A stretch of DNA of 64,000 nt from Bradyrhizobium sp. MOS003 (GTDB lineage Bacteria; Pseudomonadota; Alphaproteobacteria; Rhizobiales; Xanthobacteraceae). The notes beneath the pieces were generated by a model, which had not been told where the DNA came from, made no database searches, and worked only from the letters and a program-made list of their open reading frames with translations. Each line of letters begins with the position of its first letter. Positions within the stretch are counted from its first letter, which is position 1. Positions 25,177 to 33,190 of the stretch are shown piece after piece. Made by a program: the position numbers and the translations under genes. The DNA is taken from positions 744,001 through 808,000 of the forward strand of contig NZ_PYFW01000003.1 of NCBI RefSeq assembly GCF_003020125.1, read 5' to 3'.

Positions 25177-25276
25177 CGTCATTCCGGGATGCGCGCAAAG
25201 CGCGTAGGCCCGGAATCCATAACTACGAGCCGGGGCTATGGATCCGGGCTCGCCCTTCGGGCGCCCCGGAATGACG
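25177..25276. repeat. Palindromic intergenic repeat element
   Basis: A 100-base element bounded by perfect 12-base inverted ends (CGTCATTCCGGG at the left and its complement at the right). It has nested internal complementary arms (GGAATCCATA near 25211 with TATGGATCC near 25238). It lies in the gap between the Crp-family gene and the DUF971 gene. Ends of this GTCATTCCGGG type are familiar from abundant palindromic repeats in Bradyrhizobium genomes. It would form a long hairpin in RNA. Confidence 0.75.
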
Positions 25277-25289
25277 ACCCGACTAACGG

Positions 25290-25592
25290 TCACCCCGCCG
25301 CCAGGCTCAGCAGATACGGCTTCGGGTAAATCCCCCGATTATGCCCGTCCGAGAACGAGATGTTCAGCCCATAGCCGAGGTCGCCGATCTCGGTGATCGC
25401 GATGCCGGGAAAGCGTTCGGGAAAGCGGCCGTCGAAGCGGGCGCGGGTACAGTGAGCGCATTTGCAGGAGAGGCGAAGTCTTTCGGCCGGGACGCTCAGC
25501 GCATCATCCTGTGTGGTGCGGACGAGGAGCGTCGCCAGGTCGGCGCTCGCTTCGTAGTCTGCAACGGTCGGTGCTACCAAAGTCATGGTCAT
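25290..25592 (-). CDS. DUF971 (GBBH-like N-terminal domain) protein
   Basis: A 100-residue protein consisting of little more than a DUF971 domain. It shows LRLSCKCAHCTRA and a C-terminal FSDGHNRGIYPKPYL segment. In related domains the C/H residues bind zinc, and stand-alone members occur beside iron-sulfur proteins such as ApbC/Mrp. Here it is divergent from the ferredoxin reductase gene and shares its control region, so it may help assemble or serve the iron-sulfur proteins of this cluster. The role is inference. Confidence 0.75.
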   Translation of the reverse strand: MTMTLVAPTVADYEASADLATLLVRTTQDDALSVPAERLRLSCKCAHCTRARFDGRFPERFPGIAITEIGDLGYGLNISFSDGHNRGIYPKPYLLSLAAG

Positions 25593-25639
25593 GACGTATC
25601 TCCGACCCTTTTTCTAGGTCGCCGCAGACGATCGCGATA

Positions 25640-25651
25640 GCAACTAGTTGC
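25640..25651. promoter_or_regulatory. Repeated operator-like motif, copy A (perfect palindrome)
   Basis: GCAACTAGTTGC is a perfect 12-base palindrome in the gap between the DUF971 and ferredoxin reductase genes. It is the most symmetric copy of a motif found four times in the cluster. It lies 50 bases (about five helical turns) from copy D. Confidence 0.5.
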
Positions 25652-25689
25652 CAAGGCCGGCTGCGTCCCGATCATCGCCCGCGAAATGT

Positions 25690-25702
25690 GAAACTAATCG
25701 AC
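25690..25702 (+). promoter_or_regulatory. Repeated operator-like motif, copy D
   Basis: GAAACTAATCGAC differs from copy C at a single position. It lies 80 bases upstream of the ferredoxin reductase start. Paired with copy A it could give cooperative binding. Confidence 0.45.
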
Positions 25703-25781
25703 CGGGAATTTCAGTTCCGGGTTGCCGGACTCCCGTCTCTCCGAAACCTTGCGCCCAACCGCAGGCGTGGAGAGACGACGG

Positions 25782-26555
25782 ATGAGCGCATTTCAGAAGG
25801 AAACGGTTCTATCGGTCCGGCACTGGACTGATTCCCTGTTCAGCTTCACCGCGACACGCGATCCCGGCTTCCGTTTCCAGAACGGACAGTTTGCGATGAT
25901 CGGGCTCGAGGTCGAGGGCAAGCCGTTGATGCGGGCCTACAGCATGGCAAGCGCCAATCACGAGGAGGCGCTCGAATTCTTCTCGATCAAGGTGCAGGAC
26001 GGGCCGCTGACCTCGCGCCTCCAGAAGATCAGCGAAGGCGACATCATCCTGGTCGGTCGCAAGGCGACGGGGACGTTGATCACCGGCAATCTCATTCCCG
26101 GAAAACGTCTTCTGCTGCTTTCGACCGGCACGGGCCTCGCGCCGTTCGCCAGCCTGATCAAGGACCCCGACGTCTACGAGAACTACGAGACCATCGTGCT
26201 CGCCCATGGCTGTCGCCAGGTCTCCGAACTCGCCTATGGCGAGCACGTGGTCGAAGGCCTCCGCAATCACGAATTCTTCGGACCCTTGATCCGCGACAAG
26301 CTCGTCTACTACCCGACCGTCACCCGCGAGCCGTTCAGGAATCGTGGCCGCATCACCGACCTGATTGCCTCGGGTCAGCTCTTCGACGATATCGGGCAGG
26401 GCAGCCTCGACATCGAGACCGACCGCATCATGCTCTGCGGCAGCCCGGCGATGCTGGAGGAACTTCCCGCAATGTTCTCCGGGCGTGGCTTCGTCGAAGG
26501 AAACCACAGCCAGCCCGGCCATTTCGTCATTGAAAAGGCCTTCGTCGAGCGCTGA
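25782..26555 (+). CDS. Ferredoxin-NADP reductase
   Basis: A 257-residue flavoprotein of the bacterial FNR family. FAD-binding residues are seen in RAYSMAS, and the NADP domain in LLSTGTGLAPFASLI. The C-terminus (HFVIEKAFVER) matches Fpr-type enzymes. It transfers electrons between NADPH and ferredoxin or flavodoxin. The start at 25782 has a GGAGAG ribosome site. It precedes the AprA-like flavoprotein and ferredoxin genes, so it very likely supplies or collects their electrons. Confidence 0.9.
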   Translation: MSAFQKETVLSVRHWTDSLFSFTATRDPGFRFQNGQFAMIGLEVEGKPLMRAYSMASANHEEALEFFSIKVQDGPLTSRLQKISEGDIILVGRKATGTLITGNLIPGKRLLLLSTGTGLAPFASLIKDPDVYENYETIVLAHGCRQVSELAYGEHVVEGLRNHEFFGPLIRDKLVYYPTVTREPFRNRGRITDLIASGQLFDDIGQGSLDIETDRIMLCGSPAMLEELPAMFSGRGFVEGNHSQPGHFVIEKAFVER

Positions 26556-26576
26556 GGCGCAAATCGCGTCCCGGCG

Positions 26577-26588
26577 ACAACTAATTGC
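26577..26588. promoter_or_regulatory. Repeated operator-like motif, copy B
   Basis: ACAACTAATTGC lies 72 bases upstream of the AprA-like gene. On the minus strand with flanks it reads GATAGCAATTAGTTGTC, which matches copy A including its flank (GATAGCAACTAGTTGCC). It suggests that the flavoprotein-ferredoxin genes have their own regulated promoter. Confidence 0.5.
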
Positions 26589-26659
26589 TATCGCCGCGAC
26601 GCTCCCTGAACAAATCTGATGCAAAGGCGCCGGAGATACCGGCGAACCAGGAGCAAGCG

Positions 26660-28402
26660 ATGGCACTAGATCAGATCGTCGACGGACTTTCGGAGGTTTC
26701 CTGCGATGTGCTGGTCATCGGCGGCGGTACGGCTGGCCCGATGGCGGCGCTCAAGGCGAAGCTGAAGAATCCGAAGGCAAATGTCGTCCTGCTCGAAAAG
26801 GCCAACGTCAAGCGCTCCGGCGCAATCTCGATGGGCATGGACGGCCTGAACAACGCCGTCATCCCCGGCTATGCGACGCCGGAGCAGTACACCAAGGAAA
26901 TCACCATTGCCAATGACGGCATCGTCGACCAGAAGGCGGTCTATAAATACGCGCAAAATTGCTACAAGATCGTCGAGGAGCTCGACAGCTTCGGCATCCG
27001 CTTCCTGAAGAACGAGAACGGCGACTACGCCGTCAAGAAGGTGCACCACATCGGCAGCTATGTGCTGCCGATGCCGAACGGCGAGACCGTGAAGAAGGCG
27101 CTTTATCGCCAGCTGCGGCGTGCCCGCATCCTGATCTCCAACCGCTACATGGCAACGCGGTTGCTGAAATCCTCCGACGGCCGCATCGCCGGCGCAATCG
27201 GCGTCAACACCCGCACGGCCGAAATGCTAGTGATCAAGGCCAAGGCCGTTATCCTCTGCATGGGTGCTGCCGGCCGCCTGGGTCTGCCGACCTCCGGCTA
27301 CATGTTCGGCACCTACGAGAATGCCGCCAATTCCGGCGACGGCTATTCCATGGCCTATCACGCCGGCGCCGCGCTCGCGAACCTCGAATGCTACCAGATC
27401 AATCCGCTGATCAAGGATTACAACGGTCCTGCCTGCGCCTATGTCGCCGGTCCCTTCGGTGCATTTACCGCCAACAACGAGGGATCTCGCTTCATTGAAT
27501 GTGACTACTGGTCCGGACAGATGATGCTCGAATTCTACAACGAGCTGCTGTCGGGCAAGGGCCCGGTGTTCCTCCAGCTCAAGCATCTCCACCCGGACAC
27601 GATCTCGGAAATCGAATCCACGCTGCACAAGGTGGAGCGGCCGACGCGCGGCTTATTCCAGCAGGGACGCGGGGTCGACTACCGCAACGACTCGATCGAG
27701 ATGCACATCTCCGAGATCGGCTTCTGCTCCGGCCATAGCGCCTCCGGGGTGTTCGTCGACGACAACGCGCGCACCACCGTGCCGGGCCTCTATGCCGCCG
27801 GCGACATGGCGAGCGTGCCGCACAACTACATGCTCGGCGCCTTCACCAACGGGGCGGTCGCCGGCATCGACGCGATGGAGTTCGCCGACAGCCACGATTT
27901 CGCGGAGTTCGACGCGGCCGATGTCGCCAGGGAGCGTGACCGCGTGTTGGCGCCGACGAAGCGCGAGGACGGCATTCCGCCGAACCAGGTCGAGTACAAG
28001 ACCCGCCGCCTCGTCAATGACTATCTCCAGCCGCCGAAGGTCACGCGCAAATATGAGCTCGGCATGCGCCGCCTCGCCGAGACGCGGCAGGACATGCAGG
28101 AACACATGATCGCGCGGAACGCGCACGAGCTGCTCCGTGCGCTCGAAGTACAGTCGATCATGGACTGCGCCGACATGGCGGTCCATGCCTCGCTGTATCG
28201 CGAGGAGAGCCGCTGGGGCCTCTATCACTGGCGCACCGATTTCCCGGAGAAGGACAACGAGAACTGGTTCTGCCACACGCTCCTGAGCAAGCAGAACGGC
28301 AGGATGACCAGCGAGAAGCGTGCGGTCGAGCCCTATGTCGTGCCGATCGCCGACGACGAGAAGGACCTCTACGACAAGCAGCGCATCCGCGCGACCGCCT
28401 GA
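26660..28402 (+). CDS. AprA-like FAD-dependent oxidoreductase
   Basis: A 580-residue flavoprotein of the fumarate reductase/AprA superfamily. The FAD motif VIGGGTAGPMAAL lies near residue 18, EKANVKRSGA near 50, and the second FAD segment GLYAAGDMA near 380. The C-terminal block (AHELLRALEV, then RWGLYHWRTDFPEKDNE) follows dissimilatory AprA closely. The catalytic-type His (residue 359, CSGHSASG) is kept. By eye two AprA arginines in the substrate pocket align with Tyr245 and Leu250. An APS-reductase-like redox enzyme acting on a different compound is the best reading. CCAGGAG precedes the ATG. Confidence 0.82.
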   Translation: MALDQIVDGLSEVSCDVLVIGGGTAGPMAALKAKLKNPKANVVLLEKANVKRSGAISMGMDGLNNAVIPGYATPEQYTKEITIANDGIVDQKAVYKYAQNCYKIVEELDSFGIRFLKNENGDYAVKKVHHIGSYVLPMPNGETVKKALYRQLRRARILISNRYMATRLLKSSDGRIAGAIGVNTRTAEMLVIKAKAVILCMGAAGRLGLPTSGYMFGTYENAANSGDGYSMAYHAGAALANLECYQINPLIKDYNGPACAYVAGPFGAFTANNEGSRFIECDYWSGQMMLEFYNELLSGKGPVFLQLKHLHPDTISEIESTLHKVERPTRGLFQQGRGVDYRNDSIEMHISEIGFCSGHSASGVFVDDNARTTVPGLYAAGDMASVPHNYMLGAFTNGAVAGIDAMEFADSHDFAEFDAADVARERDRVLAPTKREDGIPPNQVEYKTRRLVNDYLQPPKVTRKYELGMRRLAETRQDMQEHMIARNAHELLRALEVQSIMDCADMAVHASLYREESRWGLYHWRTDFPEKDNENWFCHTLLSKQNGRMTSEKRAVEPYVVPIADDEKDLYDKQRIRATA

Positions 28403-28436
28403 TCCACCGTCAAATAGCAACAACAGGAGATCAACG

Positions 28437-28670
28437 ATGCCTCTCGCATCCTATCAGACATCGGTTCCGGTGGTCGTCGACGACGCCAAATGCATCGCCG
28501 ACAAGGGCTGCACCGTGTGCGTCGACGTTTGCCCGCTCGACGTGCTCCGCATCAGCGACATGACCAACAAGGCCTACATGGCCTATGACGAGTGCTGGTA
28601 TTGCATGCCCTGCGAGGCCGATTGCCCGACCGGCGCCGTCACCGTCAACATTCCCTATTTGCTGAGGTGA
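28437..28670 (+). CDS. AprB-like 2[4Fe-4S] ferredoxin
   Basis: A 77-residue protein with two cubane motifs. The first is C-X5-C-X2-C-X3-CP (from KCIADKGCTVC) and the second C-X2-C-X2-C-X3-CP (CWYCMPCEADCP). The spacing and the CWxCxxCxxxCPxGA block resemble AprB, the electron-transfer partner of AprA, but without AprB's long C-terminal tail. It follows the AprA-like gene by 34 bases, has an AGGAG ribosome site, and is surely its redox partner. Confidence 0.9.
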   Translation: MPLASYQTSVPVVVDDAKCIADKGCTVCVDVCPLDVLRISDMTNKAYMAYDECWYCMPCEADCPTGAVTVNIPYLLR

Positions 28671-28672
28671 GC

Positions 28673-29650
28673 ATGTCGAGCCCGTTCGAATCCTATGACG
28701 ATCTCGAAGACGCCGACGAGCGGTTGCAGGCCGCCGATCCGGCCGAGCGGCGCGTCGCCATCATCGCGCTCGGCCATTCCGGCGACCCTGCCGCGGTCGC
28801 GCATCTCGCCAACCTTGTGTCCGATCCGGACGCGGGCGTGCGCCAGCAGGTCGCGATGGCGCTCGGCGAGTTCGACGGGCCGGAGGCTGCGAGTGCACTC
28901 GTCAGGCTGCTCGTCGACCCTGAGAGAATCGTGGCGTCGGCCGCGGCCGACAGTTTGGCCGAATTCAAAGACGCCGCCTGCGCCGAAATCATCCTGCCGC
29001 TGGTCAAGCACGGCCACGCCTTCGTCCGCATGGGCGCGCTGCGCGCGCTCAAGGAGTTGCGCCGCAAGGACACGCTGAAGCCCGCGCTGGAAGCGCTCCA
29101 GGACGGCGACGCGGCCGTCCGCGTTCAGGCGATCGGCGTCATCGGCTTCCTGAAGCTCGAAGAGTCGATCCCGGCGCTGACCGCGCTGATCCATGATCCC
29201 GACGCCCATGTGCGCCGCGCCGCGGTGAGCGCGCTCGCCTTCTCGCAGATGAAGCCGGCGGCCGAGACGATCACCCGCGCCCTGAAGGATGCCGACTGGA
29301 TGGTCCGGGAGATGGCCGCCGAGACTCTGGGGATCAACGTCAACGGTTCGCTCGCCGCCGATCAGCTTATCGCCTCGCTTGCCGACGAATTCTGGCAGGT
29401 GCGGCTCAAAGCGATCCGCAGCCTGGGCAAGATGAAGATCGAGCGCGCCCTGCGACCGATCGGCAACTGCATCAGCCACGAGCAGGCGAATTTACGGAAG
29501 GAGGCGGCTGCCGCGCTCGGCGAGATCGCCGCCCCCGAGGGCGAGGCGTACCTCGTGGTGGTCGCCGACGATCCCGATCCCGACGTGCGCAAGAACGCCC
29601 GCTGGGCGCTCCAGCAGATCGCCGCGCGAAAGGCAAAAGCGGGAGCGTAG
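28673..29650 (+). CDS. HEAT-repeat protein
   Basis: A 325-residue cytoplasmic protein made almost wholly of about nine HEAT/PBS-lyase-type repeats of roughly 31 residues (for example RRVAIIALGHSGDP, VRQQVAMALGEF, VRRAAVSALAFS and VREMAAETLGIN). These repeats form a curved superhelical scaffold. The start lies 2 bases after the ferredoxin stop, so the pair is translationally coupled. A scaffold or cofactor-assembly role for the AprA/AprB-like enzyme is a reasonable inference; no catalytic motif is visible. Confidence 0.85.
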   Translation: MSSPFESYDDLEDADERLQAADPAERRVAIIALGHSGDPAAVAHLANLVSDPDAGVRQQVAMALGEFDGPEAASALVRLLVDPERIVASAAADSLAEFKDAACAEIILPLVKHGHAFVRMGALRALKELRRKDTLKPALEALQDGDAAVRVQAIGVIGFLKLEESIPALTALIHDPDAHVRRAAVSALAFSQMKPAAETITRALKDADWMVREMAAETLGINVNGSLAADQLIASLADEFWQVRLKAIRSLGKMKIERALRPIGNCISHEQANLRKEAAAALGEIAAPEGEAYLVVVADDPDPDVRKNARWALQQIAARKAKAGA

Positions 29651-29972
29651 AGCGCCCAGCTCGCGGTTTTACTCTTTTGGTGCTGGCGAGCCTCAGTCGT
29701 GCTCGTCCCGAGACGTGGCGGTGGTGGGGAGCTGATGCCCGCCATCGCTTACTGTATTGAAGGTAGTTCGAGCCACTGCCTGCTGCCTTCCTGAGCGGCC
29801 CTGCCGAGATGACGTGCAGAGATTTGAGCCATTAGTGGCGCTTATGCCGCGAATTGTTACTTCCAATTTTACTTCGCAAAATCCCGCCTCTAGCCTCGCG
29901 CGCAATCGATCACATCCGCGGCTGGACAATGACGTCCGACGCGAGCGTTCATCGTAACCAACGAGGGTTGCC
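29651..29972. other. Intergenic region without recognisable gene
   Basis: These 322 bases separate the HEAT-repeat gene from the next ABC operon. The middle part is relatively AT-rich (around 29845-29885) and could hold a promoter for the downstream binding-protein gene. I see no convincing coding frame, RNA gene or strong hairpin with a T-run. Confidence 0.4.
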
Positions 29973-31322
29973 ATGTCTGATGGGGCTAAGGGGACGTCCA
30001 CTTCCAATCCGGCGGGGACGGAAGCGGGATCGGCGAAAAAGTTGAACCGGCGCACGCTGTTGAAGGGGGCGGCCGCAGTTGCGGGCGCAGCTGTCGGATC
30101 GGATGCGATCCGCGGTTTCCCGACCATCTGGGCGCAGGAGATCAAGGACATCGAGCTGCGCCATGTCGGCGTCTCCTATTCGGTGGTGAAGGCGATCGGC
30201 GACCAGGCCGCCAAGGATCTCGGCTTCAAGGTGACGATGCAGAATCTCGACACCTCGGCTGCCATCAACCGCTTCATAAGCCAGCCTAATACGGTCGATA
30301 TCGCCGATCTCGAGGGCTGGCAGGCCAAGCTCGCCGCCAAGCGCAGTGTGATCCAGGGCATCGAGGTCAAGAAGATCAAGGAATTCGACAACATCCTGCC
30401 GATCTTCACCAAGGGCGAGATCGACGGCCACAAGATCCCGCGCCAGGGCATCTCGCCCTACGAGGCCATGTACATCTCCAAGCCCGACTCGACCGATCTG
30501 CACGACGGCGTCACCGAATGGGCGACCTTCCTGCCGCAGGTCTACAATGCCGACTCCATCGGCTACAGGCCCGATCTGGTCGGCCATGAAGTGACCGAGT
30601 GGAAGGATCTGATCGATCCCAAGTTCAAGGGCAAGGCCGCGATCCTCGACGTGCCCGCGATCGGCATCATGGATGCTGCGCTCTGCTTCGAAAGCGCCGG
30701 CCTGATCAAGTACGGCAACAAGGGCAACATGACTAAGGAGGAGATCGACTTCACCTGCAACAAGCTGATTGAGCTAAAGAAGCAGGGCCAGTTCCGCGCG
30801 ACCTGGACCACCTTCGACCAGTCGGTGCAGCTGATGGCCGCAGGCGAAGTGGTGATCCAGTCGATGTGGTCGCCGGCAGTCGCCGCGGTGCGCGTCAAGG
30901 AGATCCCTTGCGTCTACGCGCCTGTGAACGTCAAGAACGGCAAGGAAGGCTATCGCGGCTGGTGCAACGGCATGGGCCTGATGAAGCATCTCTCCGGCAA
31001 GAAGCTCGATGCCGCCTACGAATATCTCAACTGGTATCTCTCGGGCTGGCAGGGCGGCTTCGTCGGCCGTTACGGCTATTACAGCCCCGTGCCGTCGACG
31101 GCGAAGAAGTTCCTGACCGCTGCAGAATGGGACTTCTGGTACGACGGCAAGCCGGCGCCCGCGGTGATCAACGATCCCTACGGCGTGCCGATGGAGAAGG
31201 CCGGCACCAAGCGTGACGGCGGCTCGTTCCTCGACCGCGTCAAAAACATCTCGTGCTGGAACACGCTGATGGACGAAGCCGCCTACATGAACAAGCGCTG
31301 GAACGACTTCAAGGTAGCCTGA
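29973..31322 (+). CDS. ABC solute-binding protein, spermidine/putrescine type, Tat-exported
   Basis: A 449-residue binding protein with a long N-terminus and a twin-arginine signal (LNRRTLLKGAAAVAGA, near residue 45). The mature protein is of the PotD-like family 1 class. The ligand is not evident; transporters of this class carry polyamines, amino-acid derivatives and other small cations or heterocycles. It heads an operon with two permeases, an ATPase and a molybdenum hydroxylase, so the ligand is probably a substrate for that enzyme. Confidence 0.85.
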   Translation: MSDGAKGTSTSNPAGTEAGSAKKLNRRTLLKGAAAVAGAAVGSDAIRGFPTIWAQEIKDIELRHVGVSYSVVKAIGDQAAKDLGFKVTMQNLDTSAAINRFISQPNTVDIADLEGWQAKLAAKRSVIQGIEVKKIKEFDNILPIFTKGEIDGHKIPRQGISPYEAMYISKPDSTDLHDGVTEWATFLPQVYNADSIGYRPDLVGHEVTEWKDLIDPKFKGKAAILDVPAIGIMDAALCFESAGLIKYGNKGNMTKEEIDFTCNKLIELKKQGQFRATWTTFDQSVQLMAAGEVVIQSMWSPAVAAVRVKEIPCVYAPVNVKNGKEGYRGWCNGMGLMKHLSGKKLDAAYEYLNWYLSGWQGGFVGRYGYYSPVPSTAKKFLTAAEWDFWYDGKPAPAVINDPYGVPMEKAGTKRDGGSFLDRVKNISCWNTLMDEAAYMNKRWNDFKVA

Positions 31323-31404
31323 AACCTGCTTTCCCTGACTCGAGCGAAGCGCCGGCGCGTGACTGCGCCGGTGCGAGAAGAACGACTTCGAGGCGTTCGC
31401 CGAC

Positions 31405-32295
31405 ATGCAGCCAAGTTCTAGTCCAGCTCAAACGTCACCACGCGCAAATCTTGCCGGCTGGCTCTATGTCTCGCCGCTGGTCTTGGTGCTCGTGCCGTTC
31501 TTCGTGGCGCCGATCCTTGTCGTGCTCGCCGCGAGCTTCTTTGCGACCGACGGCTTTGGCGGGCTGACGCCGGGCTTCACGCTCGCAAGCTATGTCGAGG
31601 TGCTGCACTCGGCGCTGACGTTGAAACTCTATCTGGCGACCATCAAGTTCACCGTGTTGACCTGGGTCTTCACGCTGATCATCGGCTTCTTTGTCGCCTA
31701 TTTCCTGGTGTTTCACGTCCGCAACCAGCTGCTCGCGATCGGCCTGTTCCTGCTTTGCACCGTGCCGTTCTGGACCTCGAACATCATTCGCATGATCTCG
31801 TGGATTCCGCTTCTGGGCAAGGAGGGCCTGATCAATCAGGCGCTGCTGGCAGTGGGCGTGATCCATCAACCGCTGGAAGTCCTGCTGTTCTCGGACCTCG
31901 CCGTCGTCATCGCCTATGTCCACCAGCTCACGATCTTCATGATCGTGCCGATCTTCAATTCCATGGCGCGGATCGACAAGAAGCTGATCGAGGCCGCCAT
32001 CGACGCCGGCGCCAGCCGTTTCGACATCATGCGCCTGATCGTGGTGCCGATGTCCAAGAGCGGCATCGCGCTCGGGACCATCTTCGTGGTCTCGATCGTG
32101 ATGGGCGATTTCTTCGTGGTCAAGGTGATGTCCGGCGGCGGCTCGGCCTCGGTGGTTAGCGCCTTCTACGAGGACGTCGGCGTGCTGCAATATCCGACCG
32201 CGGCCGCAAGCGCCGTGCTGCTGACGTTGGTGCTGGTCGCGATCGTCTCGCTGATCCTGCGCACCGTCGATATCAGGCAGGAGATCACGCGATGA
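31405..32295 (+). CDS. ABC transporter permease 1, PotB-like
   Basis: A 296-residue permease with about six membrane segments and an EAA-type loop (IEAAIDAGASRFDIMRLI). It is of the PotB/PotH group. The start at 31405 follows the binding-protein gene by 82 bases. The last bases overlap the next permease start as ATGA. Confidence 0.88.
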   Translation: MQPSSSPAQTSPRANLAGWLYVSPLVLVLVPFFVAPILVVLAASFFATDGFGGLTPGFTLASYVEVLHSALTLKLYLATIKFTVLTWVFTLIIGFFVAYFLVFHVRNQLLAIGLFLLCTVPFWTSNIIRMISWIPLLGKEGLINQALLAVGVIHQPLEVLLFSDLAVVIAYVHQLTIFMIVPIFNSMARIDKKLIEAAIDAGASRFDIMRLIVVPMSKSGIALGTIFVVSIVMGDFFVVKVMSGGGSASVVSAFYEDVGVLQYPTAAASAVLLTLVLVAIVSLILRTVDIRQEITR

Positions 32296-33182
32296 GCGCG
32301 GTTCTAGCCGACATGCCCGAAACGGTCGCGCCCGCGACGTCCAAGGCGATCGCGCCGAGCAGGGGCGGACGTCCCTGGACGTTCTACGTGCTGGCGGCGC
32401 TGTTCACTCTCTACGTCATCGCGCTCTATGGCCCGATGTTCTGCATCTATGTCCTGTCCTTCCAGGACATCCGCGGCGGCCTGGTGTTCCCGATGAAGGG
32501 GCACTCGATGCATTGGTTCGTCGATCTCTTTACGCAAGTCCGCACCGGCGACGTCAAGGGCTCGTTCGACCGCTCGATCAAGCTTGCCGTCATCGTCACT
32601 GTCATCACCGTGGTGGTCTCGTTCCTGGCCGGCCTCGGCTTCCGCAAACGATTTCGCGGCGACACCTTCGTCTTCTACATGATGATCGGCAGCCTTGTTG
32701 CGCCCGGTCTCGTGCTAGGTCTCGGCACGGGGCTTCTGTTCCAGGCGCTCGGGCTGAATGCGAGCTGGTACAGCTCGGCGCTCGGCGCGCAGCTATCCTG
32801 GACGCTGCCGTTCGGGGTGCTGGTGATGTTCGCCGTGATGTCGCGCTTCAACCATGTCTGGGAGGAGGCGGCCTACGACCTCGGTGCCAGCCGCTGGCAG
32901 TCGATCCGGCTGGTGATGATTCCGGTGCTGGCGCCCGGCCTCGTCGCGGTCGCGCTGTTCGGCTTCACACTCTCTTATGACGAGTTCGCGCGCAGCCTCC
33001 AGACCGCGGGCTCGCTGAACACGCTGCCGCTGGAAATCTGGAGCATGACGCTGAACGTCACTTCGCCCTCGCTCTACGCGCTGGGGACTGTGACCACCAT
33101 CGTCTCCTTCGTCGTCATCGGTGCGAGCCTCGGCAGCATCGTGCTGATCCAGAAGAAGCGCGGCAGCAGCGCAAAGGGTTGA
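32292..33182 (+). CDS. ABC transporter permease 2, PotC-like
   Basis: A 296-residue permease of the PotC/PotI group with about six hydrophobic segments and a loop (EEAAYDLGASRWQSIRLV) for ATPase contact. It overlaps permease 1 by 4 bases and precedes the ATPase by 8 bases. Together they form the channel of the importer. Confidence 0.88.
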   Translation: MSAVLADMPETVAPATSKAIAPSRGGRPWTFYVLAALFTLYVIALYGPMFCIYVLSFQDIRGGLVFPMKGHSMHWFVDLFTQVRTGDVKGSFDRSIKLAVIVTVITVVVSFLAGLGFRKRFRGDTFVFYMMIGSLVAPGLVLGLGTGLLFQALGLNASWYSSALGAQLSWTLPFGVLVMFAVMSRFNHVWEEAAYDLGASRWQSIRLVMIPVLAPGLVAVALFGFTLSYDEFARSLQTAGSLNTLPLEIWSMTLNVTSPSLYALGTVTTIVSFVVIGASLGSIVLIQKKRGSSAKG

Positions 33183-33190
33183 GCTGAGAC

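Noticed and set aside
25177..25276. Rho-independent terminator or CRISPR-like repeat
   Set aside because: There is no T-run and only a single copy; the nested palindrome with perfect ends fits an interspersed palindromic element better.
26660..28670. Classical dissimilatory APS reductase AprAB
   Set aside because: The family relation is clear, but two pocket arginines appear replaced, the AprB tail is missing, and no sat or qmo genes are present.
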